From: an uncultured Aquimarina sp.
Lineage (GTDB): Bacteria; Bacteroidota; Bacteroidia; Flavobacteriales; Flavobacteriaceae
Length of the DNA stretch: 64,000 bases
Reading direction: 5' to 3'
Assembly: GCF_947500065.1 (NCBI RefSeq)
Contig: NZ_CANMQT010000003.1
Span: forward strand, 310,001 to 374,000
How positions within the stretch are numbered: the stretch's first letter is position 1; each line of letters starts with the position of its first letter. This document shows positions 1-8,982 of this stretch, one piece after another. Both the position numbers and the translations under genes were made by a program. Under the pieces are notes generated by a model. It saw only the letters and a program-made list of their open reading frames with translations. It made no database searches and was not told the DNA's origin.

Positions 1-531
1 GCTAACAGACATACCACCAAGTGAAAAATACGAAAGCCCTTTAGCCATTTCTGGTCCATTGAGCATAATTTCTTCTTTTGCGTTATCTTCTAATTTCTTA
101 CGACAATACAATGCATAATCCATCCCTTTTTCAAAACGGGTATAATAAGAATAACCATTGTCATTATATGGAACCGATGAATCATCTTTTTTGATTCGTC
201 CAACGATTTCATCAAATAACGTTTTCTGAAGGCTATCGGTATGTTTCATTGCAGCTTCTTTATAATCATTTTCTGCATTTAGATATTCCAATACATCCTT
301 AGTTTGTGCATCTGGAGTTTCGGCATTCTTTTGTTCATCACTTAGTCGCATCCAAAAATAATTATCGATGCGTGTATCCTCGTGCGCGGTTAACTCTTCC
401 GCAATTTTTTTAGCTACCGGAGCATCTAACGACTGATGGGGTCGTAATTCGGGTTTTTCTTCTGTTGCAGTATTACAAGCTATAAAGAATGCTGGCAATA
501 CTAAAAGTAGATTGATGATTTTAGTTTTCAT
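1..531 (-). CDS. S9 prolyl oligopeptidase / oligopeptidase B-like lipoprotein (partial, N-terminal part)
   Basis: Reading on the minus strand from the ATG at 531 gives 177 codons open to the window edge, so the catalytic C-terminal domain lies outside. The protein starts with a lipoprotein signal ending FFIAC (Cys19), followed by the segment HEDTRIDNYFWMRL, which matches the N-terminal signature of peptidase S9A/oligopeptidase B proteins (usually H-x-D-x-R-x-D-x-Y-x-W-L). Only the start of the beta-propeller domain is present; the Ser-Asp-His triad cannot be checked. The family cleaves short peptides after proline or basic residues; here it would be anchored in the cell envelope. The gene is divergent from the gene at 921. 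Confidence 0.85.
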   Translation of the reverse strand, partial: MKTKIINLLLVLPAFFIACNTATEEKPELRPHQSLDAPVAKKIAEELTAHEDTRIDNYFWMRLSDEQKNAETPDAQTKDVLEYLNAENDYKEAAMKHTDSLQKTLFDEIVGRIKKDDSSVPYNDNGYSYYTRFEKGMDYALYCRKKLEDNAKEEIMLNGPEMAKGLSYFSLGGMSVS

Positions 532-920
532 ATGTAATAGTATGATTAAATAATAAAAATGAATATTCAAATTATTATATACAATTTGAATTTTATGATT
601 TAAAAATACTAGTATTCTGCAACAATTAGCAATTAATTTTATTTAAAAAAGAATAAATTTTATTCTAATTCAGGATATTACCATAAATAACAAACGAATT
701 CTAAATCATTCCCTACGTATTCTAAAGGTTGAATGATTCCTTAAACGTGTACGTTATTTTTACTTCTCATTAAATTGGTCAACCAATTTATAATTAAACC
801 TAATTCGATACAATCGTATTTTGAAAAATAAAAAAAATATTTTTTTCATAACAAAATTGACATAAATATTCCTCCTAAAGTGAAGGTTGAGATATGTCTA
901 AAAATTAAAATAATTTAATT
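532..920. other. AT-rich divergent intergenic region
   Basis: 389 bases separate two divergent genes. I see no ORF, RNA gene or strong hairpin. A TATTTTG close to the Bacteroidota -7 motif lies about 100 bases before the right-hand gene, but its spacing to a TTG is not canonical, so no promoter is called. Confidence 0.5.
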
Positions 921-3900
921 ATGGACAAAACAAACTACTTAATTAATATAACAAAAGTTTTTATCTTGTTAATAAGCCTCTCGTTAAGTGCTGCTGATAT
1001 AACAGTGCCTTTAGGTGGGAACATTCAGGATGCACTCGATGATGTAGGCTCTAGCGGAGGTGGTACTGTAACACTTGCTTCTGGCACATTTACGATTACT
1101 TCTTCACTTAAAATATCTAGTAACACAAAACTACAAGGTTCAGGTACATATGGCACTACCATTAAGACAACTCAAAATATAAAAATGATTGTTCAATCTG
1201 GTTATGGCTTAAAAAACATTACCATTCAGAACCTAACTTTAAATGGTACCAATGCATCTGACGGTGGAGGGATAGAAATTATCTCCTATGGCGCTGATCA
1301 CGATACGGTAAAAATATCAAGTGTTCGTTGTTACAACACGGGATGGGGAGTGCATATTAAAGGTGTTAAAAATGTTTTAGTAGAGAACTGTGATTTTAGT
1401 AAAAACGGAACAGCTGGTAAAGAAGGTTTTGCACATAATATGTACCTAAGGAGATGTTATGGTGCTGTTGTTAGGAACTCTACATTTAACAACTCTACTT
1501 CTGCAAATGGAATTAATATTTCTTATAGCGAAGATATTGAAATCTATGATTGTGAAATGTCAGGAAACTATTTTAGAGGAGTACGTGCTGCAGATACTGA
1601 AGGATATTTGGTACATAATTGTATTATCACTGACAATGGTGATTTTGGATTAGGTGCAAATAGTGAAAACTTTACTACAAGAGATATTGATTGGAAAAAT
1701 AACTGTGTAGCAAATAATGCAAAAGACGGTATTTATGCTAAATCTGGAGCTACTGGAAAAATTTTAAATTGTAATTCTTATGGGAATGGAGACGATTATG
1801 ACGTTACCAGTGCGGTTTCTCAGTCAAGCAATATAAGTGATTCAAGTGAAACTTGTGAAGATACTGTAGCTATTTGTGACAGTCACGATGCATTTTCACA
1901 GATAGAAGCAGAAGATTTTTGTGAGCAATCAGGTATACAAACAGGATCTACTAATTCCTTTGTAGGCTGGGTAAATAATGGCGATTGGGTGCAATATGAA
2001 AATGTTGATTTTGGTTCTGGAGCAAATTCAATAGAAATTTCTGCATCCAGTGGCACTTCAGGAGGAACTATCGAAATAAGACAAGGAAGTGTTTCCGGAA
2101 CTTTATTGGGAACTGTAGAAGTTACCAATACAGGTTCTTTTACATCATGGGAAACCTTTACTGCGAGTATATCACGAGTAAGTGAAGAACAGGATATTTA
2201 TTTTGTATTCACTGGCGGCAATGGGTATTTATTAGATATCGATTGGTTTCAGTTTTCTGAGGATACCACAGCAAACCCTTGTAATTCACCATTGGCAGAT
2301 GTTACACCACCTTCTAACCTATCTTCTGGTATTAATTATAAGTATTATGAAGGTAGTTGGAATTCACTTCCTAATTTTAATTCGCTTTCACCAATATCAA
2401 CTGGAGTTGCTTCAGCAATTGATCTTAGTAATACCAGAAGTCAGGATAATTTCGGATTAACATTCGATGGTTTTATAAATGTTCCAAGTGATGGAAGCTA
2501 TACATTTTATACTACTTCTGATGATGGTTCCTCACTTTGGATTGATGGAGTTAAGGTAGTAGACAATGATGGATTACATGGTGCACGTGAAGAATCTGGA
2601 ACAGTTTGTTTAGAAGCCGGGCATCATAAAATAGAAGTTCAGTTTTTTGAAAAAACTGGCGGAAATGTATTGTCAGTAGCTTACGAAGGGCCTGGTATTT
2701 CGAAACAAAATGTACCTACTTATTATGCAGCTACAAATAACACAATCACTATTCAAGAAGATGAAACTGGATTCTGTTCTTATGATGGTTCAATAGACAA
2801 CAATCATACGGGACATACAGGAACAGGGTTTACCAATACAGCTAATGCAATTGGTAATGGTATAGATTGGAAAATTAATGGATCAGCTGGATCATATACC
2901 CTTACTTGGAGATATGCCAGTACCAGTAACAGGTCAGCAAAATTAGTTGTTGATGGATCCACTGTAGCAAGTAATATTGCTTTTAATACTACAGGAAGTT
3001 GGACTGGCTGGGATACAGAATCAGTAACAGTGAATCTGTCTGAAGGAGTAAAAGACATACGTCTCGAAGCTACTAATAACTCAGGACTTGGTAATATTGA
3101 TTATATGGAAGTAACAGGGTCGAATGTCTCTGCATTGGCTTGCACACCTATTGGTGAGGATTGTTCAGATTTTTTTGGTGGACTTTCAATTACACAAACG
3201 AATCCTGGTTGTAGCAACAATAATGGTCAAATTATTGTCAATTTCGAAGACTCGGATGTGTATACACAAATTCAATTAAGTATTGATGGAGGAAACTCAT
3301 ACCCTATTACCGTTAATGACAATGCTGGCTCTTATAGTTTTACAGGTTTAAGTAATGCAGAATATCAAGTAGCTGCTAGATATGCAGGTGGAGATTGTGA
3401 ATACAATATAGCGCACCTCATTCTAATTCAGGATTGTGGAGATATTCCTTTAAATCCTGGAGGAGTTTCTTGGCATGATAGTTATGAAGCTAATGGATTT
3501 TGCTGGTGCAGTACTAATTTTGATCATAATTTAGGGAGTAAAAAGGTAATCGTTAATGGAACTCAATACAGTGTAGTTGATATTTGTGATGAATTAGAAA
3601 AGCACCCTTTGTTTAGATCCAGAAATAATGGAGACAATATATATAATGATGTTCAATGTGGAAATGGACCTATAAATGACTCTAGTGATGAACCATTATG
3701 TCCAGGTAGAGTTGATATGGGTGTTGAAGGATGTTTATTACGAGGTGTGCGCTGGGATATGGAATGGCTTGCTGGTAGAGATCGTTTTAAAACAAATAAT
3801 AAGTTTCCTGAAGATATAGCAAAGGAAGCTCCTTTAGTATATCCTAATCCTTTAAATAACTCGGATTTATTAAATATCACTGTTTCTGGTTTAGGTACAG

Positions 3901-4064
3901 CACGAGTAGAAATTTATAATTTAGCTGGTCTACGAATACATTCGGAAAATATTAAAGGCGAATCAGCAGCTTTAGATGTACATAACTTGACAGCCGGTGT
4001 ATATATCATAAAAATCCTAGACAATAAACAATCATATTTTAGTAAAATAAGTATTCAGCGGTAA
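921..4064 (+). CDS. Secreted multidomain beta-helix protein with CBM6, PA14, CBM6/35-like and T9SS sorting domains
   Basis: 1047 residues. After a signal sequence, residues about 25-315 look like a right-handed parallel beta-helix of the pectate-lyase superfold (N-terminal GGNIQDALDDV, many Asn/Gly turns). About 321-443 is a CBM6-like module (IEAEDF ... NNGDWVQYENVDF ... DIDWFQF). About 469-598 is a PA14 domain (INYKYYEGSW, YTFYTTSDDGSSLWIDG). About 610-733 is a second CBM6/35-like module, and 743-840 is SprB-like. About 846-953 is a Cys/Trp-rich segment with CWCSTNFDH. The last 75 residues are a type A T9SS C-terminal domain (VYPNPLNN to GVYIIKI). It is probably exported by type IX secretion to act on or bind polysaccharide. 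Lyase, hydrolase or pure adhesin cannot be decided. Confidence 0.8.
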   Translation: MDKTNYLINITKVFILLISLSLSAADITVPLGGNIQDALDDVGSSGGGTVTLASGTFTITSSLKISSNTKLQGSGTYGTTIKTTQNIKMIVQSGYGLKNITIQNLTLNGTNASDGGGIEIISYGADHDTVKISSVRCYNTGWGVHIKGVKNVLVENCDFSKNGTAGKEGFAHNMYLRRCYGAVVRNSTFNNSTSANGINISYSEDIEIYDCEMSGNYFRGVRAADTEGYLVHNCIITDNGDFGLGANSENFTTRDIDWKNNCVANNAKDGIYAKSGATGKILNCNSYGNGDDYDVTSAVSQSSNISDSSETCEDTVAICDSHDAFSQIEAEDFCEQSGIQTGSTNSFVGWVNNGDWVQYENVDFGSGANSIEISASSGTSGGTIEIRQGSVSGTLLGTVEVTNTGSFTSWETFTASISRVSEEQDIYFVFTGGNGYLLDIDWFQFSEDTTANPCNSPLADVTPPSNLSSGINYKYYEGSWNSLPNFNSLSPISTGVASAIDLSNTRSQDNFGLTFDGFINVPSDGSYTFYTTSDDGSSLWIDGVKVVDNDGLHGAREESGTVCLEAGHHKIEVQFFEKTGGNVLSVAYEGPGISKQNVPTYYAATNNTITIQEDETGFCSYDGSIDNNHTGHTGTGFTNTANAIGNGIDWKINGSAGSYTLTWRYASTSNRSAKLVVDGSTVASNIAFNTTGSWTGWDTESVTVNLSEGVKDIRLEATNNSGLGNIDYMEVTGSNVSALACTPIGEDCSDFFGGLSITQTNPGCSNNNGQIIVNFEDSDVYTQIQLSIDGGNSYPITVNDNAGSYSFTGLSNAEYQVAARYAGGDCEYNIAHLILIQDCGDIPLNPGGVSWHDSYEANGFCWCSTNFDHNLGSKKVIVNGTQYSVVDICDELEKHPLFRSRNNGDNIYNDVQCGNGPINDSSDEPLCPGRVDMGVEGCLLRGVRWDMEWLAGRDRFKTNNKFPEDIAKEAPLVYPNPLNNSDLLNITVSGLGTARVEIYNLAGLRIHSENIKGESAALDVHNLTAGVYIIKILDNKQSYFSKISIQR

Positions 4065-4110
4065 TTGCTTATATACTATATTTTAAAACAAATAGTCTAA
4101 TGTTAAGATG

Positions 4111-4144
4111 GGGAATTCAGGTTAATTTTTAACTCTGAATTTCC
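4111..4144. terminator. Possible hairpin terminator between convergent genes
   Basis: GGGAATTCAG (4111-4120) pairs with CTGAATTTCCC (4134-4144) with one bulged base. It lies between two convergent stop codons and overlaps the last codons of the minus-strand gene. There is no clear T-run. Confidence 0.3.
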
Positions 4145-6275
4145 CGCCTTTTAATTCAATTGTAGCTTTATTCTTTAAGCTATCTGATGTATAATGATTT
4201 GTGAGAACATCATTTAGTTTAAATAGTTGATTAGGAACTATAATTTCCTTATTCAAAGCGGTAACATTATACGTTTTAAAACCTGACTTTGATCCTGAAT
4301 TATAGGATAAATTTGCTTTTTTATTCATTTGTGTTTTCTCCAATCTTTTTGGTTGTTCCACACTTTCTTCTAAAGAAATTTTAATTTTCTTTATTCTATT
4401 AAAATCTGTTGGTGAAGATAGCTGGTATATTCTATCTATTTTTTCTAATGCATTGGCTAATATAATTTGCTTATCTATCTTTCTATTCTCCGAAACCAAT
4501 GCACCTAAGTCAGAAAGTCCTTTGAAAAATTGAAGTTTAACAAATTCCTTTGATAATACTTTATTGGCATCTTTTTCTGCTTTAGAAATTTTTGCTAAAT
4601 AATCCATCACCGTTACTTCGTTTTTAAGCAACTTATTTTTAGGGTTTTTAAATTCTTTTCTCCAGTCAATTATCATTTGAATTCCTTCGAGGTCCTTTTT
4701 CTGGTTAGAATTCATTGAAATATTATATTTTTTCTTAATGTCATTCATCAGCATATCAGCATCTTTTATCAAATCAAAGGATAAATAATCCTGAACAGAC
4801 TCCTTGTAAGAATTAATGGCATTTTTATCCTGATTTAATTCATGATACACATCCCCTAACATTCTTCTTAATTTTGGATTCACTATTGGTCCTAATCGAT
4901 TATCTATTGCGTTACTTAACTGAAATCTAGCATTGGCAAACCCTGCCCCATCCCATTTTTTCTTACTGTAAAAAATACTTCCAAGGGTGATATGATATTT
5001 TCGGATCATACGCAAGTCGTTCTCTCCATAAGCTGCTCCTTTCATATCAAAAAGTCTAATTATAAGCTCGTTTAATTTTTTGTCAGAGGGATCTAACCTT
5101 TGGTTATTATTATATAATTGCGCCATATCCGAAGCCACAACTGTAAACAATGCCTTATCGTCGTTTCTAGTTTCTTTGAGAATAACTTCCCAAAATTTTT
5201 CTGCGTTTTCTACATTTCCTTTGAAGTTTTCTTTTACTCCTTTTGCATGCATAATTTTATAAAAAACTGATTTTGGTTCGATCTTACTCGATTCTCCATA
5301 AGAATAAATTTTAGGGCTATATCCTTTCCAAAATTTAATACTATTAGTATCTTCTACCTGAACAACTTCTATTAAATCTTGAAGTTCATCTAAGGCATTG
5401 TAAATAGGGTTTTCCGCTCTAGATCTAATTTGCTTTTTAGGGAATAATTTAGTTTTTAATCGAAGTACTTTAGAAGAACTTAACCAGTTATTATTCGACA
5501 TTATATAAGACCAAAACACCAAAGATTCTAAAGCTTTTTTATACTCTTTATTATTAAAATATAAAATCAATTCTTTTCTAAGGAGTTCTTCTGAATAATT
5601 TGGCAAGTCAATTTCCTGACAATCCAATGCTAATTGCCTAATATCTTTCCTCATAACACAAGAAAACTCGTATTTGGTATACAACGCTACCATAGCACCA
5701 CAAGCTTTTTCAGAGAAAGGATCTTCTTTATATGCTTTTTTATAATAATCACAAGCTTTTTGCAAGTTATTATCATCTTTATACATATCACCTATTTGCA
5801 CATAGATATTGATCCTTTCCGCAGGATATTTTTTGGCCATTAATTCTAATTTTTTAATAATGGACGGATCAATATCTTGTACCGCTATCAATTGAATAAA
5901 ATTAGACAAGGCGGCTTTATTATTTGGGTATGAAGTTAAAACTTTCTCATAGTAAACGATAGCTCTTTTTTGGTATGCCCTACTATTCTGATTATCTTTA
6001 AGAGAGGCTTGCTGATATAAATAACCAGTAGTGAAATTTAATCCCGCTTCACATAACTTGACATCAGCAACCTCTTGGCAATACGTTTTTTTATCTTTAA
6101 TATGTGCTGCTGCTTTCTTTACTTCTCCATTATTAAGCAAATCATCAACCGTTAGATTGACATCTTTTACTAATAATTCGCTACTGGTTATAGAAGGTTT
6201 TACAGTATCCTGTCCATAACAGTATCCTAATGATATTGTCAGGAATACAATCAAGAATAAATTTTTAGTTTTCAT
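4122..6275 (-). CDS. Secreted TPR protein, last gene of the trypsin operon
   Basis: 717 residues with a signal peptide likely cleaved after Gly21 (SLGYCYG before QDT). Residues about 75-200 hold tetratricopeptide-like helices, including YYEKVLTSYPNNKAALS and ACDYYKKAYKEDPFSEKA; more helical repeats follow to about 510. The Lys-rich C-terminal region carries no domain I recognise. It begins one base after the stop of the 286-residue gene, so it is surely co-transcribed with it and with the trypsin-like gene. A periplasmic scaffold or binding partner for the periplasmic part of the protease is the natural inference; no enzymatic motif is visible. Confidence 0.7.
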   Translation of the reverse strand: MKTKNLFLIVFLTISLGYCYGQDTVKPSITSSELLVKDVNLTVDDLLNNGEVKKAAAHIKDKKTYCQEVADVKLCEAGLNFTTGYLYQQASLKDNQNSRAYQKRAIVYYEKVLTSYPNNKAALSNFIQLIAVQDIDPSIIKKLELMAKKYPAERINIYVQIGDMYKDDNNLQKACDYYKKAYKEDPFSEKACGAMVALYTKYEFSCVMRKDIRQLALDCQEIDLPNYSEELLRKELILYFNNKEYKKALESLVFWSYIMSNNNWLSSSKVLRLKTKLFPKKQIRSRAENPIYNALDELQDLIEVVQVEDTNSIKFWKGYSPKIYSYGESSKIEPKSVFYKIMHAKGVKENFKGNVENAEKFWEVILKETRNDDKALFTVVASDMAQLYNNNQRLDPSDKKLNELIIRLFDMKGAAYGENDLRMIRKYHITLGSIFYSKKKWDGAGFANARFQLSNAIDNRLGPIVNPKLRRMLGDVYHELNQDKNAINSYKESVQDYLSFDLIKDADMLMNDIKKKYNISMNSNQKKDLEGIQMIIDWRKEFKNPKNKLLKNEVTVMDYLAKISKAEKDANKVLSKEFVKLQFFKGLSDLGALVSENRKIDKQIILANALEKIDRIYQLSSPTDFNRIKKIKISLEESVEQPKRLEKTQMNKKANLSYNSGSKSGFKTYNVTALNKEIIVPNQLFKLNDVLTNHYTSDSLKNKATIELKGGKFRVKN

Positions 6276-6276
6276 T

Positions 6277-7137
6277 TTACTCTATGTTAGATTCAAAAAA
6301 CTCACTAGAAGTAGCAATGGTGCTATATACTTTTCTTCTATATTTCGTTACGAATATCTTACCATTAATAAGCTCCATTACTGGTAATTCTTTTAGCTGT
6401 ATTCTTAAACATCCCATTAGTGGTAAAGGTATGCTTGTCATATTTTCCTGAACAACTCCAGAAAACTGAGCTTCTTCATGTTTGGATATCGTATGAACTC
6501 CATTATTAGTTTTGCCATTAACAATTACTTTAAACTCACTATCTATGGGCTCCATCATAAGTGCTTCTTTTTTAAAAGGAAGAATTGCCTCTTTAATACC
6601 TGAAGTATTATCAATATAATAGTGATCACTATCCGGAATAGTTATCGAAATCTTGTCAAATAAAATACTCACTAGTTCTTGATTGTACGATTTATTTAAA
6701 TAAGCTTTCCAATCTTCTTGTAATTTGTCTAACATCATTATCGCAGAACTCTGATATGCATCAAACTCTTCGTAATCTAGAAACTGCCATTCGTGTGTGA
6801 ATACAGAATCTTCTTGATCTTTTAATTCAAAAAACAACCAGTACTCTTCATTAAAACCGGTACTACCAACGTTTTTGTTTTTTAATGTTATGGTTAGCTC
6901 ATTAGAAGCAGATTCTTTAAAGAATGATACAAATCCTATATACTCATTTAATCCATCAATAAGTATTGGTAAAGCGTTGTTTTTCATTTCATCAATATCG
7001 CTTTCAAATATTTCAAAAAATAAATTATTCGTTGCAATATCAAAACTTACTTTTACTTCTGGTTTCTGTGCTTGTACGTGTAATGCAAAAAGTAAGAGAA
7101 TACCCATGATCCTCCTATTAATTATTATTTCCCCCAT
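6277..7137 (-). CDS. Secreted protein of unknown function, middle gene of the trypsin operon
   Basis: 286 residues. The N-terminus has a signal sequence (GILLLFALHVQAQ) predicting export; Met11 at 7107 is an equally good start. The rest is mixed alpha/beta with no recognised domain and few cysteines. It starts 10 bases after the stop of the trypsin-like gene and ends one base before the TPR gene. Its conserved position suggests a periplasmic partner of the other two, but the function is unknown. Confidence 0.6.
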   Translation of the reverse strand: MGEIIINRRIMGILLLFALHVQAQKPEVKVSFDIATNNLFFEIFESDIDEMKNNALPILIDGLNEYIGFVSFFKESASNELTITLKNKNVGSTGFNEEYWLFFELKDQEDSVFTHEWQFLDYEEFDAYQSSAIMMLDKLQEDWKAYLNKSYNQELVSILFDKISITIPDSDHYYIDNTSGIKEAILPFKKEALMMEPIDSEFKVIVNGKTNNGVHTISKHEEAQFSGVVQENMTSIPLPLMGCLRIQLKELPVMELINGKIFVTKYRRKVYSTIATSSEFFESNIE

Positions 7138-7147
7138 AATATTGGCA

Positions 7148-8851
7148 TTAAAATTTAAACTTTAATAATTTGTCTATATTATCAGTTTTAGGACCTATTT
7201 TATAAGATTGTTCATTAATAATAGTACTATCAGATTTTTTAATAACCTTTATAGATATCCTATCATTTTTATCCAAATCAACTTCATTATAGATTTTTAT
7301 TTTTTTCCAGTGATCCGTCCATTTTTCCAAAATATTGTCTCTAATTCCACCCTCCACAAAAAAATCTTTCCAAATTTGCTCGCGTTGCTTAGTGATTTTT
7401 AGTTTTCGCTTACCCAACAATATTGCACCACTATTAGCCAAAGTACTATCTGTAAACTTCATAGAACTACCATTTTGCTTTTCTATCTGAACCTCTACAC
7501 GATATTTATTCATTTTACTTGACAATCTTGCATCAAATCGAATCAAAAACAAAGGCTCTTTTAAAAAGCTTTTTGGATAATACAATTCTTTTTTAGAGAA
7601 TGGTGAAACAAATAATGGTAGTTCTTCCATGCCTTCTGGAACAATTTTCACAGAATCTCCCATAAATGTTGTCCATATTAAAAACCTTGTATCCCCGATT
7701 GGATTCAGGCTTTTTTGGCGTCCTTCTTTATATTCTTCACCACTAAATAAGGTTATTGGCACTTGATCAAATTCAGAATTGCCGTGTACCCATATAGATG
7801 TTGTAAAAACCCATAAAAAGAGCGTTATAATTCCAAGACCTATCAAAAATACATTGCCAAAAAGTAAAGATCCTATGGTGTTTTTAAGTTTACTCGATTC
7901 CGTATTTATAGCTTCACCAAGCCAATCTCCCATTATTTTACCAGAGATGGTAACCGTTACCAATATTATAGCCACCAATCCAGATTCTTGTATTTGTCCA
8001 AGATGATAAAACATCCACCAAATCAAAAGAAAGATTAATGTTGGTAAAATGATCAACCTAATTCCATACTTCCGGTACATTGGATATTTAGGATATTCCT
8101 GGTTATATTCTTTTTGAATCTGTTTTTTTACTTCTTTACTGTGTAATTCAGAAAAAATCTCAGTGTCTCCATCTTCTTCCCATTTCTTAAAAACCTTCCA
8201 AATGATATCAATAGGAATAACATAAGCTCCCAAATCATCATTAGCACTACGAGTCATTTGTACAATCCCAATAATGTCACCAGTTTCTCTTTCGATTAAA
8301 GCGGCTCCACTCATTCCTGGGCGAATCAATCCGTTCGCAAAAACTAATTTTCTAATAACATCTGAATCAATTTCTTCACCATTATAATTCAGACTTACTG
8401 CTTGAGGTACATTGCGTTTAAGGTCTCTATCTTTTTTTTGAAAACCAAATGCTAAAAATTGACGATTCTGAAGATCACTAGAAATGTCATCACTATTTGG
8501 TAATGCCATCAGAGCGTGATCTTTTTTGGCTATTTCTATAATAGCAACATCTGGATACTCTTTTTTTAATGATTCTATTTCAGTTCCAACTTCATTCCCC
8601 TTTTTATTCGACTCTTCGTATATTTTGGAAAGATATACCTTAGCAGCATTCTCTTCCCATTCAAAATGCCCTGGTTGTGTAACATCAGGGAATAAAATTT
8701 TTATCGTATTTATATCATCTATTGACTTCCTTATAACATGAGCACAGGTAAGCACTTTTCCAGGAGCAATAAGAGTTCCCGTTCCTATAGAGTTTGTCGT
8801 ACTAATAAGTACTGTTCTCTTTTGAAACAGTTTAATTAAAGTGTCGGCCAT
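7148..8851 (-). CDS. Trypsin-like serine protease with three membrane helices and a periplasmic C-terminal domain
   Basis: I choose the ATG at 8851 (MADTLIKLF). An in-frame ATG at 8899 would add 16 residues. Numbered from 8899, the protease fold has an intact-looking triad: His54 (TCAHVI), Asp117 (YPDVAII) and Ser197 (GMSGAAL). No signal peptide precedes the protease domain. Three hydrophobic helices lie at about 279-298, 307-327 and 346-367, then a domain of about 215 residues to the end. One consistent topology is a cytoplasmic protease and a periplasmic C-terminal domain. The gene leads an operon with two exported proteins and is divergent from an MBL-fold gene. Trypsin-like plus MBL pairs are known from AVAST type I and related conflict loci; that role is inferred here. 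Confidence 0.75.
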   Translation of the reverse strand: MADTLIKLFQKRTVLISTTNSIGTGTLIAPGKVLTCAHVIRKSIDDINTIKILFPDVTQPGHFEWEENAAKVYLSKIYEESNKKGNEVGTEIESLKKEYPDVAIIEIAKKDHALMALPNSDDISSDLQNRQFLAFGFQKKDRDLKRNVPQAVSLNYNGEEIDSDVIRKLVFANGLIRPGMSGAALIERETGDIIGIVQMTRSANDDLGAYVIPIDIIWKVFKKWEEDGDTEIFSELHSKEVKKQIQKEYNQEYPKYPMYRKYGIRLIILPTLIFLLIWWMFYHLGQIQESGLVAIILVTVTISGKIMGDWLGEAINTESSKLKNTIGSLLFGNVFLIGLGIITLFLWVFTTSIWVHGNSEFDQVPITLFSGEEYKEGRQKSLNPIGDTRFLIWTTFMGDSVKIVPEGMEELPLFVSPFSKKELYYPKSFLKEPLFLIRFDARLSSKMNKYRVEVQIEKQNGSSMKFTDSTLANSGAILLGKRKLKITKQREQIWKDFFVEGGIRDNILEKWTDHWKKIKIYNEVDLDKNDRISIKVIKKSDSTIINEQSYKIGPKTDNIDKLLKFKF

Positions 8852-8982
8852 TAGATGATATTGTTGCAAAAAGGTAAGAAAAATTGGGGGAAATAACAAT
8901 AATCATTAATTTACGATAAATTGATTGTTCCTTTCTGTTCAGACAATAATTATACTGTTTAATTTAGTTGAAAAATTCAAGT

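Noticed and set aside
5080-6219. Plus-strand frames inside the TPR gene (60-69 codons)
   Set aside because: They overlap a much longer coding frame on the other strand and show no domain or signal.
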